Positions 28,101 to 42,029 of a stretch of 64,000 nucleotides of DNA are shown one piece after another. How positions within the stretch are numbered: position 1 is the first letter of the stretch; each line of letters starts with the position of its first letter. Location of the stretch: NCBI RefSeq assembly GCF_964355755.1, contig NC_092673.1, positions 10,175,001 through 10,239,000 of the forward strand. Reading direction: 5' to 3'. The notes below the pieces were generated by a model. The model made no database searches, was not told the origin of the DNA, and was given only the letters and a program-made list of their open reading frames with translations. Source of the DNA: Antedon mediterranea. Lineage: Eukaryota > Echinodermata > Crinoidea > Comatulida > Antedonidae. The translations under genes and the position numbers were made by a program.

Positions 28101-31100
28101 GTAGATAGACCAGCGAGAGAGAGATAGATAGATCAGCGAGAGAGAGATAGATAGATCGGCGAGAGGCAGATAGATCAGCGAGACACAGATAGAAAGATCA
28201 GCGAGAGAGAGAGAGATAGATCAGCGAGAGATAGATAGATCAGCGAGAGAGAGATAGATAGATCAGCGAGAGTGAGATAGATCAGCGAGAGAGATAGATC
28301 AGCGAGAGAGAGATAGATCAGCGAGATAGAGATAGATCAGCGAGAGAGATAGATCAGCGAGAGAGAGATAGATCAGCGAGAGAGAGATAGACCAGCGAGA
28401 GAGAGATAGATCAGCGAGAGAGAGATAGATAGATCAGCGAGAGAGAGATAGATCAGCGAGAGAGATATAGACCAGCGAGAGAGAGATAGATCAGCGAGAG
28501 ATAGATAGATCAGCGAGAGAGAGATAGATCAGCGAGAGAGAGATAGATCAGCGAGAGAGAGAGATAGATCAGCGAGAGAGAGATAGATAGATCAGCGAGA
28601 GAGAGGTAGATAGATCAGCGAGAGAGGGATATATAGATCTGCGAGAGAGAGATAGATAGGCGAGAGAGAGAGAGAGATAGATCAGCGAGAGTGAGATAGA
28701 TCAGCGAGAGAGATAGATCAGCGAGAGAGAGATAGATCAGCGAGATAGAGATAGATCAGCGAGAGAGAGATAGATCAGCGAGAGAGAGATAGACCAGCGA
28801 GAGAGAGATAGATCAGCGAGAAAGAGATAGATAGATCAGCGAGAGGGAGATAGATCAGCGAGAGATAGATAGATCAGCGAGAGAGAGAGATAGATCAGCA
28901 AGAGAGAGATAGATCACCTAGAGAGAGATAGATCAGTGAGAGAGAGAGAGATAGATCAGCGAGAGATAGATAGATCAGCGAGAGAGAGATAGATCAGCGA
29001 GAGAGAGATAGATCAGCGAGAGAGAGATAGATCAGCGAGAGAGATAGATCAGCGAGAGAGAGATAGATCAGCGAGAGATATATAGATCAGCGAGAGAGAG
29101 ATAGATAGATCAGCGAGAGAGAGATAGATAGATCAGCGAGAGAGAGATAGATAGATCAGTGAGAAAGATAGATCAGCGAGAGAGAGATAGATAGATCAGC
29201 AAGAGGCAGATAGATAGATCAGCGAGAGACAGATAGATAGATCAGCGAGAGAGAGATAGATAGATCAGCGAGAGAGAGAGAGATAGATCAGCGAGAAAGA
29301 GAGAGATAGATCAGCGAGAGTGAGATAGATCAGCGAGAGAGATAGATCAGCGAGAGAGAGATAAATCAGCAAGATAGAGATAGATCAGCGAGAGAGAGAT
29401 AGATCAGCGAGAGAGAGATAGATCAGCGAGAGAGAGATAGACCAGCGAGAGAGAGATAGATCAGCGAGAGAGAGATAGATAGATCAGCGAGAGAGAGGTA
29501 GATAGATCAGCGAGAGAGAGATAGATAGATCAGCGAGAGAGAGATAGATAGATCGGCGAGAGGCAGATAGATCAGCGAGACACAGATAGATAGATCAGCG
29601 AGAGAGAGAGATAGATCAGCGAGAGAGATAGATCAGCGAGAGAGAGATAGATCAGCGAGAGTGAGTTAGATCAGCGAGAGAGATAGATCAGCGTGAGAGA
29701 GATAGATCAGCGAGATAGAGATAGATCAGCGAGAGAGATAGATCAGCGAGAGAGAGATAGATCAGCGAGAGAGAGATAGACCAGCGAGAGAGAGATAGAT
29801 CAGCGAGAGAGAGATAGATAAATCAGCGAGAGAGAGATAGATAAATCAGCGAGAGAGAGATAGATCAGCGAGAGAGAGATAGACCAGCGAGAGAGAGATA
29901 GATCAGCGAGAGAGAGATAGATAGATCAGCGAGAGGGAGATAGATCAGCGAGAGATAGATAGATCAGCGAGAGAGAGATAGATCAGCGAGAGAGAGACAG
30001 ATCAGCGAGAGAGAGAGATAGATCAGCGAGAAAGAGAGAGATAGATCAGCGAGAGAGAGATAGATAGATCAGCGAGAGAGAGATAGATAGATCAGCGAGA
30101 GAGAGAGAGATAGATCAGCAAGAGAGAGATAGATCACCTAGAGAGAGATAGATCAGTGAGAGAGAGAGAGATAGATCAGCGAGAGATAGATAGATCAGCG
30201 AGAGAGAGATAGATCAGCGAGAGAGAGATAGATCAGCGAGAGAGAGATAGATCAGCGAGAGAGATAGATCAGCGAGAGAGAGATAGATCAGCGAGAGATA
30301 TATAGATCAGCGAGAGAGAGATAGATAGATCAGCGAGAGAGAGATAGATAGATCAGCGAGAGAGAGATAGATAGATCAGTGAGAAAGATAGATCAGCGAG
30401 AGAGAGATAGATAGATCAGCAAGAGGCAGATAGATAGATCAGCGAGAGACAGATAGATAGATCAGCGAGAGAGAGATAGATAGATCAGCGAGAGAGAGAG
30501 AGATAGATCAGCGAGAAAGAGAGAGATAGATCAGCGAGAGTGAGATAGATCAGCGAGAGAGATAGATCAGCGAGAGAGAGATAAATCAGCAAGATAGAGA
30601 TAGATCAGCGAGAGAGAGATAGATCAGCGAGAGAGAGATAGATCAGCGAGAGAGAGATAGACCAGCGAGAGAGAGATAGATCAGCGAGAGAGAGATAGAT
30701 AGATCAGCGAGAGAGAGGTAGATAGATCAGCGAGAGAGAGATAGATAGATCAGCGAGAGAGAGATAGATAGATCGGCGAGAGGCAGATAGATCAGCGAGA
30801 CACAGATAGATAGATCAGCGAGAGAGAGAGATAGATCAGCGAGAGAGATAGATCAGCGAGAGAGAGATAGATCAGCGAGAGTGAGTTAGATCAGCGAGAG
30901 AGATAGATCAGCGTGAGAGAGATAGATCAGCGAGATAGAGATAGATCAGCGAGAGAGATAGATCAGCGAGAGAGAGATAGATCAGCGAGAGAGAGATAGA
31001 CCAGCGAGAGAGAGATAGATCAGCGAGAGAGAGATAGATAAATCAGCGAGAGAGAGATAGATAAATCAGCGAGAGAGAGATAGATCAGCGAGAGAGAGAT

Positions 31101-34100
31101 AGACCAGCGAGAGAGAGATAGATCAGCGAGAGAGAGATAGATAGATCAGCGAGAGGGAGATAGATCAGCGAGAGATAGATAGATCAGCGAGAGAGAGATA
31201 GATCAGCGAGAGAGAGACAGATCAGCGAGAGAGAGAGATAGATCAGCGAGAAAGAGAGAGATAGATCAGCGAGAGAGAGATAGATAGATCAGCGAGAGAG
31301 AGATAGATAGATCAGCGAGAGAGAGATAGATAGATCAGCGAGAGGCAGATAGATAGATCAGCGAGAGACAGATAGATAGATCAGCGAGAGAGAGATAGAT
31401 CAGCGAGAGAGATAGATCAGCGAGAGAGATAGATCAGCGAGAGTGAGATAGATCAGCGAGAGAGAGAGATCAGCGAGAGAGAGATAGATCAGCGAGAGAT
31501 AGATAGATCAGCGAAAGAGAGATAGATAGATCAGCGAGAGAGAGATAGATAGATCAGCGAGAGAGAGAGATAGATAGATCAGCGAGAAAGTGATAGATAG
31601 ATCAGCGAGAGAGAGATAGATAGATCAGCGAGAGACAGATAGATAGATCAGCGAGAGAGAGATAGATAGATCAGCGAGAGAGAGATAGATCAGCGAGAAA
31701 GAGAGAGATAGATCAGCGAGAGTGAGATATATCAGCGAGAGAGAGATAGATCAGCGAGAGAGAGATAGACCAGCGAGAGAGAGATAGATCAGCGAGAGAG
31801 AGATAGATAGATCAGCGAGAGAGAGATAGATCAGCGAGAGAGAGATAGACCAGCGAGAGAGAGATAGATCAGCGAGAGATAGATAGATCAGCGAGAGAGA
31901 GATAGATCAGCGAGAGAGAGATAGATCAGCGAGAGAGAGAGATAGATCAGCGAGAGAGAGATAGATAGATCAGCGAGAGAGAAGTAGATAGATCAGCGAG
32001 AGAGGGATATATAGATCTGCGAGAGAGAGATAGATAGGCGAGAGAGAGAGAGAGATAGATCAGCGAGAGTGAGATAGATCAGCGAGAGAGATAGATCAGC
32101 GAGAGAGAGATAGATCAGCGAGATAGAGATAGATCAGCGAGAGAGAGATAGATCAGCGAGAGAGAGATAGACCAGCGAGAGAGAGATAGATCAGCGAGAA
32201 AGAGATAGATAGATCAGCGAGAGGGAAATAGATCAGCGAGAGATAGATAGATCAGCGAGAGAGAGAGATAGATCAGCAAGAGAGAGATAGATCACCTAGA
32301 GAGAGATAGATCAGTGAGAGAGAGAGAGATAGATCAGCGAGAGATAGATAGATCAGCGAGAGAGAGATAGATCAGCGAGAGAGAGATAGATCAGCGAGAG
32401 AGAGATAGATCAGCGAGAGAGATAGATCAGCGAGAGAGAGATAGATCAGCGAGAGATATATAGATCAGCGAGAGAGAGATAGATAGATCAGCGAGAGAGA
32501 GATAGATAGATCAGCGAGAGAGAGATAGATAGATCAGTGAGAAAGATAGATCAGCGAGAGAGAGATAGATAGATCAGCAAGAGGCAGATAGATAGATCAG
32601 CGAGAGACAGATAGATAGATCAGCGAGAGAGAGATAGATAGATCAGCGAGAGAGAGAGAGATAGATCAGCGAGAAAGAGAGAGATAGATCAGCGAGAGTG
32701 AGATAGATCAGCGAGAGAGATAGATCAGCGAGAGAGAGATAAATCAGCAAGATAGAGATAGATCAGCGAGAGAGAGATAGATCAGCGAGAGAGAGATAGA
32801 TCAGCGAGAGAGAGATAGACCAGCGAGAGAGAGATAGATCAGCGAGAGAGAGATAGATAGATCAGCGAGAGAGAGGTAGATAGATCAGCGAGAGAGAGAT
32901 AGATAGATCAGCGAGAGAGAGATAGATAGATCGGCGAGAGGCAGATAGATCAGCGAGACACAGATAGATAGATCAGCGAGAGAGAGAGATAGATCAGCGA
33001 GAGAGATAGATCAGCGAGAGAGAGATAGATCAGCGAGAGTGAGTTAGATCAGCGAGAGAGATAGATCAGCGTGAGAGAGATAGATCAGCGAGATAGAGAT
33101 AGATCAGCGAGAGAGATAGATCAGCGAGAGAGAGATAGATCAGCGAGAGAGAGATAGACCAGCGAGAGAGAGATAGATCAGCGAGAGAGAGATAGATAAA
33201 TCAGCGAGAGAGAGATAGATAAATCAGCGAGAGAGAGATAGATCAGCGAGAGAGAGATAGACCAGCGAGAGAGAGATAGATCAGCGAGAGAGAGATAGAT
33301 AGATCAGCGAGAGGGAGATAGATCAGCGAGAGATAGATAGATCAGCGAGAGAGAGATAGATCAGCGAGAGAGAGACAGATCAGCGAGAGAGAGAGATAGA
33401 TCAGCGAGAAAGAGAGAGATAGATCAGCGAGAGAGAGATAGATAGATCAGCGAGAGAGAGATAGATAGATCAGCGAGAGAGAGATAGATAGATCAGCGAG
33501 AGGCAGATAGATAGATCAGCGAGAGACAGATAGATAGATCAGCGAGAGAGAGATAGATCAGCGAGAGAGATAGATCAGCGAGAGAGATAGATCAGCGAGA
33601 GTGAGATAGATCAGCGAGAGAGAGAGATCAGCGAGAGAGAGATAGATCAGCGAGAGATAGATAGATCAGCGAAAGAGAGATAGATAGATCAGCGAGAGAG
33701 AGATAGATAGATCAGCGAGAGAGAGAGATAGATAGATCAGCGAGAAAGTGATAGATAGATCAGCGAGAGAGAGATAGATAGATCAGCGAGAGACAGATAG
33801 ATAGATCAGCGAGAGAGAGATAGATAGATCAGCGAGAGAGAGATAGATCAGCGAGAAAGAGAGAGATAGATCAGCGAGAGTGAGATATATCAGCGAGAGA
33901 GATAGATCAGCGAGAGAGAGATAAATCAGCGAGATAGAGATAGATCAGCGAGAGAGAGAGATAGATCAGCGAAAGAGAGATAGATCAGCGAGAGAGAGAG
34001 ATAGATAGATCAGCGAGAGAGAGATAGATAGATCAGCGAGAGGCAGATAGAAAGATCAGCGAGAGACAGATAGATAGATCAGCGAGAGAGAGATAGATAG

Positions 34101-37100
34101 ATCAGCGAGAGAGAGAGAGATAGATCAGCGAGAAAGAGAGAGATAGATCAGCGAGAGTGAGATAGATCAGCGAGAGAGATAGATCAGCGAGAGAGAGATA
34201 AATCAGCGAGATAGAGATAGATCAGCGAGAGAGAGATAGATCAGCGAGAGAGAGATAGATCAGCGAGAGAGAGATAGACCAGCGAGAGAGAGATAGATCA
34301 GCGAGAGAGAGATAGATAGATCAGCGAGAGAGAGGTAGATAGATCAGCGAGAGAAAGATAGATCAGCGAGAGAGAGATAGATAGATCAGCGAGAGGCAGA
34401 TAGATCAGCGAGAGACAGATAGATAGATCAGCGAGAGAGAGAGAGAGATAGATCAGCGAGAAAGAGAGAGATAGATCAGCGAGAGTGAGATAGATAAGCG
34501 AGAGAGATAGATCAGCGAGAGAGAGAGATAAATCAGCGAGATAGAGATAGATCAGCGAGAGAGAGATAGATCAGCGAGAGAGAGATAGATCAGCGAGAGA
34601 GAGATAGACCAGCGAGAGAGAGATAGATCAGCGAGAGAGAGATAGATAGATCAGCGAGAGAGAGGTAGATAGATCAGCGAGAGAGAGATAGATAGATCAG
34701 CGAGAGAGAGATAGATAGATCACCGAGAGGCAGATAGATCAGCGAGAGACAGATAGATAGATCAGCGAGAGAGAGATAGATCAGCGAGAGAGATAGATCA
34801 GCGAGAGAGAGATAGATCAGCGAGAGTGAGATAGATCAGCGAGAGAGATATATCAGCGAGAGAGAGATAGATCAGCGAGATAGAGATAGATCAGCGAGAG
34901 AGATAGATCAGCGAGAGAGAGATAGACCAGCGAGAGAGAGATAGATCAGCGTGAGAGAGATAGATAGATCAGCGAGAGGGAGATAGATCAGCGAGAGAGA
35001 GATGGATCTGCGAGAGAGAGATAGATCAGCGAGAGGGAGATAGATCAGCGAGAAAGGGATAGATCAGCGAGAGAGAGATAGATCAACGAGAGCGAGATAG
35101 ATAGATCAGCGAGAGAGAGGTAGATAGATCAGCGAGAGAGAGATAGATAGATCAGCGAGAAAGAGATAGATAGATCGGCGAGAGGCAGATAGATCAGCGA
35201 GACACAGATAGATAGATCAGCGAGAGAGAGAGATAGATCAGCGAGAGAGATAGATCAGCGAGAGAGAGATAGATCAGCGAGAGTGAGATAGATCAGCGAG
35301 AGAGATAGATCAGCGAGAGAGAGATAGATCAGCGAGATAGAGATAGATCAGCGAGAGAGATAGATCAGCGAGAGAGAGATAGATCAGCGAGAGAGAGATA
35401 GACCAGCGAGAGAGAGATAGATCAGCGAGAGAGAGATATATAGATCAGCGAGAGAGATATATAGATCAGCGAGAGAGAGATAGATCAGCGAGAGAGAGAT
35501 AGACCAGCGAGAGAGAGATAGATCAGCGAGAGAGAGATAGATAGATCAGCGAGAGAGAGATAGACCAGCGAGAGAGAGATAGATCAGCGAGAGAGAGATA
35601 TATAGATCAGCGAGAGAGAGATAGATCAGCGAGAGAGAGATAGACCAGCGAGAGAGAGATAGATCAGCGAGAGAGAGATAGATAGATCAGCGAGAGGGAG
35701 ATAGATCAGCGAGAGATAGATAGATCAGCGAGAGAGAGATAGATCAGCGAGAGAGAGATAGATCAGCGAGAGAGAGAGATAGATCAGCGAGAGAGAGATA
35801 GATAGATCAGCGAGAGAGAGGTAGATAGATCAGCGAGAGAGAGATATATAGATCTGCGAGAGAGAGATAGATAGGCGAGAGAGAGAGAGAGAGATAGATC
35901 AGCGAGAGTGAGATAGATCAGCGAGAGAGATAGATCAGCGAGAGAGAGATAGATCAGCGAGATAGAGATAGATCAGCGAGAGAGAGATAGATCAGCGAGA
36001 TAGAGATAGATCAGCGAGAGAGATAGATCAGCGAGAGAGAGATAGATCAGCGAGAGAGAGATAGACCAGCGAGAGAGAGATAGATCAGCGAGAGAGAGAT
36101 ATATAGATCAGCGAGAGAGATATATAGATCAGCGAGAGAGAGATAGATCAGCGAGAGAGAGATAGACCAGCGAGAGAGAGATAGATCAGCGAGAGAGAGA
36201 TAGATAGATCAGCGAGAGAGAGATAGACCAGCGAGAGAGAGATAGATCAGCGAGAGAGAGATATATAGATCAGCGAGAGAGAGATAGATCAGCGAGAGAG
36301 AGATAGACCAGCGAGAGAGAGATAGATCAGCGAGAGAGAGATAGATAGATCAGCGAGAGGGAGATAGATCAGCGAGAGATAGATAGATCAGCGAGAGAGA
36401 GATAGATCAGCGAGAGAGAGATAGATCAGCGAGAGAGAGAGATAGATTAGCGAGAGAGAGATAGATAGATCAGCGAGAGAGAGGTAGATAGATCAGCGAG
36501 AGAGAGATATATAGATCTGCGAGAGAGAGATAGATAGGCGAGAGAGAGAGAGAGAGAGATAGATCAGCGAGAGTGAGATAGATCAGCGAGAGAGATAGAT
36601 CAGCGAGAGAGAGATAGATCAGCGAGATAGAGATAGATCAGCGAGAGAGAGATAGATCAGCGAGAGAGAGATAGACCAGCGAGAGAGAGATAGATCAGCG
36701 AGAGAGAGATAGATAGATCAGCGAGAGGGAGATAGATCAGCGAGAGATAGATAGATCAGCGAGAGAGAGATAGATCAGCAAGAGAGAGATAGATCACCGA
36801 GAGCGAGATAGATCAGTGGGAGAGAGAGAGAGAGATAGATCAGCGAGAGATAGATAGATCAGCGAGAGAGAGATAGATCAGCGAGAGAGAGATAGATAAG
36901 CGAGAGAGAGATAGATCAGCGAGAGAGAGATAGATCAGCGAGAGATAGATAGATCAGCGAGAGAGAGATAGATAGATCAGCGAGAGTGAGATAGATAGAT
37001 CAGCGAGAGAGAGATAGATAGATCAGCGAGAAAGAGATGGATAGATCAGCGAGAGAGAGATAGATAGATCAGCGAGAGGCAGATAGATAGATCAGCGAGA

Positions 37101-40100
37101 GACAGATAGATAGATCAGCGAGAGAGAGATAGATAGATCAGCGAGAGAGAGAGAGATAGATCAGCGAGAAAGAGAGAGATAGATCAGCGAGAGTGAGATA
37201 GATCAGCGAGAGAGATAGATCAGCAAGAGAGAGATAAATCAGCAAGATAGAGATAGATCAGCGAGAAAGAGATAGATCAGCGAGAGAGAGATAGATCAGC
37301 GAGAGAGAGATAGACCAGCGAGAGAGAGATAGATCAGCGAGAGAGAGATAGATAGATCAGCGAGAGAGAGGTAGATAGATCAGCGAGAGAGAGATAGATA
37401 GATCAGCGAGAGAGAGATAGACAGATCGGCGAGAGGCAGATAGATCAGCGAGACACAGATAGATAGATCAGCGAGAGAGAGAGATAGATCATCGAGAGAG
37501 ATATATCAGCGAGAGAGAGATAGATCAGCGAGAGTGAGATAGATCAGCGAGAGAGATAGATCAGCGAGAGAGAGATAGATCAGCGAGATAGAGATAGATC
37601 AGCGAGAGAGATAGATCAGCGAGAGAGAGATAGATCAGCGAGAGAGAGATAGACCAGCGAGATAGAGATAGATCAGCGAGAGAGAGATAGATAGATCAGC
37701 GAGAGAGAGATAGATCAGCGAGAGAGAGATAGACCAGCGAGAGAGAGATAGATCAGCGAGAGAGAGATAGATAGATCAGCGAGAGGGAGATAGATCAGCG
37801 AGAGATAGATAGATCAGCGAGAGAGAGATAGATCAGCGAGAGAGAGAGATAGATCAGCAAGAGAGAGAGATAGATCAGCGAGAAAGAGAGAGATAGATCA
37901 GCGAGAGAGAGATAGATAGATCAGCGAGAGAGAGGTAGATAGATCAGCGAGAGAGAGATAGATAGATCAGCGAGAGAGAGATAGATAGATCAGCGAGAGG
38001 CAGATAGATAGATCAGCGAGAGACAGATAGATAGATCAGCGAGAGAGAGATAGATCAGCGAGCGAGATAGATCAGCGAGAGAGAGATAGATCAGCGAGAG
38101 TGAGATAGATCAGCGAGAGAGATAGATCAGCGAGAGAGAGATAGATCAGCGAGAGATAGATAGATCAGCGAGAGAGAGATAGATAGATCAGCGAGAGAGA
38201 GATAGATAGATCAGCGAGAGAGAGAGATAGATAGATCAGCGAGAAAGTGATAGATAGATCAGCGAGAGAGAGATAGATAGATCAGCGAGAGACAGATAGA
38301 TAGATCAGCGAGAGAGAGATAGATAGATCAGCGAGAGAGAGAGATAGATCAGCGAGAAAGAGAGAGATAGATCAGCGAGAGTGAGATAGATCAGCGAGAG
38401 AGATAGATCAGCGAGAGAGAGAAAAATCAGCGAGATAGAGATAGATCAGCGAGAGAGAGATAGATCAGCGAAAGAGAGATAGATCAGCGAGAGAGAGATA
38501 GACCAGCGAGAGAGAGATAGATAGATCAGCGAGAAAGAGGTAGATAGATCAGCGAGAGAGAGGTAGATAGATCAGCGAGAGAGAGATAGATAGATCAGCG
38601 AGAGGCAGATAGATAGATTAGCGAGAGACAGATAGATAGATCAGCGAGAGAGAGATAGATCAGCGAGAGAGATAGATCAGCGAGAGAGAGATAGATCAGC
38701 GAGAGTGAGATAGATCAGCGAGAGAGATAGATCAGCGAGAGAGAGATAGATCAGCGAGATAGAGATAGATCAGCGTGAGATATAGATCAGCAAGAGAGAG
38801 ATAGATCAGCGAGAGAGAGATAGACCAGCGAGAGAGAGATAGATCAGCGAGAGGGAGATAGATCAGCGAGAGATAGATAGATCAGCGAGAGAGAGATAGA
38901 ACAGTGAGAGAGAGATAGATCAGCGAGAGAGAGAGATAGATCAGTGAGAGAGAGATAGATCAGCGAGAGATAGATAGATCAGCGAGAGAGAGATAGATCA
39001 GCGAGAGAGAGATAGATCAGCGAGAGAGAGATAGATCAGCGAGAGAGAGATAGATCAGCGAGAGATAGATAGATCAGCGAGAGAGAGATAGATAGATCAG
39101 CGAGAGAGAGATAGATAGATTAGCGAGAGAGAGATAGATAGATCAGCGAGAGAGGGATAGATAGATCAGCGAGAGAGATATATAGATCAGCGAGAGGCAG
39201 ATAGATAGATCAGCGAGAGACAGATTGATAGATCAGCGAGAGAGAGAGATAGATAGATCAGCGAGAGAGAGAGAGATAGATCAGCGAGAAAGAGAGAGAT
39301 AGATCAGCGAGAGTGAGATAGATCAGCGAGAGAGATAGATCAGCGAGAGAGAGAGATAGATCAGGGAGATAGAGATAGATCAGCGAGAGAGAGAGATAGA
39401 TCAGCGAGAGAGAGATAGGTCAGCGAGAGAGAGATAGACCAGCGAGAGAGAGATAGACCAGCGAGAGAGAGATAGATAGATCAGCGAGAGGGAGATAGAT
39501 CAGCGAGAGATAGATAGATCAGCGAGAGAGAGATAGATCAGCAAGAGAGAGATAGATCAGCGAGAGAGAGAGAGATAGATCAGCGAGAGAGAGATAGATC
39601 AGCCAGAGATAGATAGATCAGCGAGAGAGAGATAGATCAGCGAGAGAGAGATAGATCAGCGAGAGAGAGATAGATCAGCGAGAGAGAGATAGATCAACGA
39701 GAGATAGATAGATCAGCGAGAGAGAGAGATAGATAGATCAGCGAGAGAGAGATAGATAGATCAGCGAGAGAGAAATAGATAGATCAGCGAGAGAGAGATA
39801 GATAGATCAGCGAGAGAGAGAGAGATATATAGATCAGCGAGAGAGAGAGATAGATAGATCAGCGAGAGAGAAATAGATAGATCAGCGAGAGAGAGAGAGA
39901 GAGAGATAGATCAGCGAGAGAGAGAGAGACAAATCAGCGAGAGAGAGATAGATCAGCGAGAGAGAGATAGATCAGCGAGAGAGAGATAGATCAGCGAGAG
40001 AGAGATAGATCAGCGAGAGAGAGTGATAGATCAGCGAGAGAGAGATAGATCAGCGAGAGATAGATAGATCAGCGAGAGAGAGATAGATAGATCAGCGAGA

Positions 40101-42025
40101 GAGAGATAGATAGATCAGCGAGAGAGAGAGATAGATAGATCAGCGAGAAAGTGATAGATAGATCAGCGAGAGAGAGATAGATAGATCAGCGAGAGACAGA
40201 TAGATAGATCAGCGAGAGAGAGATAGATAGATCAGCGAGAGAGAGAGATAGATCAGCGAGAAAGAGAGAGATAGATCAGCGAGAGTGAGATAGATCAGCG
40301 AGAGAGATAGATCAGCGAGAGAGAGAAAAATCAGCGAGATAGAGATAGATCAGCGAGAGAGAGATAGATCAGCGAAAGAGAGATAGATCAGCGAGAGAGA
40401 GATAGACCAGCGAGAGAGAGATAGATAGATCAGCGAGAAAGAGGTAGATAGATCAGCGAGAGAGAGGTAGATAGATCAGCGAGAGAGAGATAGATAGATC
40501 AGCGAGAGGCAGATAGATAGATTAGCGAGAGACAGATAGATAGATCAGCGAGAGAGAGATAGATCAGCGAGAGAGATAGATCAGCGAGAGAGAGATAGAT
40601 CAGCGAGAGTGAGATAGATCAGCGAGAGAGATAGATCAGCGAGAGAGAGATAGATCAGCGAGATAGAGATAGATCAGCGTGAGATATAGATCAGCAAGAG
40701 AGAGATAGATCAGCGAGAGAGAGATAGACCAGCGAGAGAGAGATAGATCAGCGAGAGGGAGATAGATCAGCGAGAGATAGATAGATCAGCGAGAGAGAGA
40801 TAGAACAGTGAGAGAGAGATAGATCAGCGAGAGAGAGAGATAGATCAGTGAGAGAGAGATAGATCAGCGAGAGATAGATAGATCAGCGAGAGAGAGATAG
40901 ATCAGCGAGAGAGAGATAGATCAGCGAGAGAGAGATAGATCAGCGAGAGAGAGATAGATCAGCGAGAGATAGATAGATCAGCGAGAGAGAGATAGATAGA
41001 TCAGCGAGAGAGAGATAGATAGATTAGCGAGAGAGAGATAGATAGATCAGCGAGAGAGGGATAGATAGATCAGCGAGAGAGATATATAGATCAGCGAGAG
41101 GCAGATAGATAGATCAGCGAGAGACAGATTGATAGATCAGCGAGAGAGAGAGATAGATAGATCAGCGAGAGAGAGAGAGATAGATCAGCGAGAAAGAGAG
41201 AGATAGATCAGCGAGAGTGAGATAGATCAGCGAGAGAGATAGATCAGCGAGAGAGAGAGATAGATCAGGGAGATAGAGATAGATCAGCGAGAGAGAGAGA
41301 TAGATCAGCGAGAGAGAGATAGATCAGCGAGAGAGAGATAGACCAGCGAGAGAGAGATAGACCAGCGAGAGAGAGATAGATAGATCAGCGAGAGGGAGAT
41401 AGATCAGCGAGAGATAGATAGATCAGCGAGAGAGAGATAGATCAGCAAGAGAGAGATAGATCAGCGAGAGAGAGAGAGATAGATCAGCGAGAGAGAGATA
41501 GATCAGCCAGAGATAGATAGATCAGCGAGAGAGAGATAGATCAGCGAGAGAGAGATAGATCAGCGAGAGAGAGATAGATCAGCGAGAGAGAGATAGATCA
41601 ACGAGAGATAGATAGATCAGCGAGAGAGAGAGATAGATAGATCAGCGAGAGAGAGATAGATAGATCAGCGAGAGAGAAATAGATAGATCAGCGAGAGAGA
41701 GATAGATAGATCAGCGAGAGAGAGAGAGATATATAGATCAGCGAGAGAGAGAGATAGATAGATCAGCGAGAGAGAAATAGATAGATCAGCGAGAGAGAGA
41801 GAGAGAGAGATAGATCAGCGAGAGAGAGAGAGACAAATCAGCGAGAGAGAGATAGATCAGCGAGAGAGAGATAGATCAGCGAGAGAGAGATAGATCAGCG
41901 AGAGAGAGATAGATCAGCGAGAGAGAGTGATAGATCAGCGAGAGAGAGATATAGATCAGCGAGAGAGAGATAGATCAGCGAGAGAGAGATAGATCACCGA
42001 GAGAGAGATAGATCAGCGAGAGAGA
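14617..42025. repeat. 27.4-kb GATA/GAGA tandem array
   Basis: Units of about 16-26 bp on the model GATAGATCAGCGAGAGAGA repeat almost without interruption. The plus strand is nearly all purine apart from a regular TCAGC island. Left of about 27,000 most units have a single GATA step; right of it units with GATAGATAGATC are common. Rare marker variants (GGATCTGC, CAACTAGAG, CACCTAGAG, ACAGTGAG) recur in the same order in blocks about 1.0, 1.2, 1.4 and 1.9 kb apart, showing higher-order duplications. No gene was found. Leucine/serine-rich minus-strand frames are the repeat read antisense. Confidence 0.97.
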
Positions 42026-42029
42026 ATAA

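Noticed and set aside
12877-42025. CRISPR-like array
   Set aside because: The repeats are simple-sequence units without unique spacers and no cas-like genes are present.
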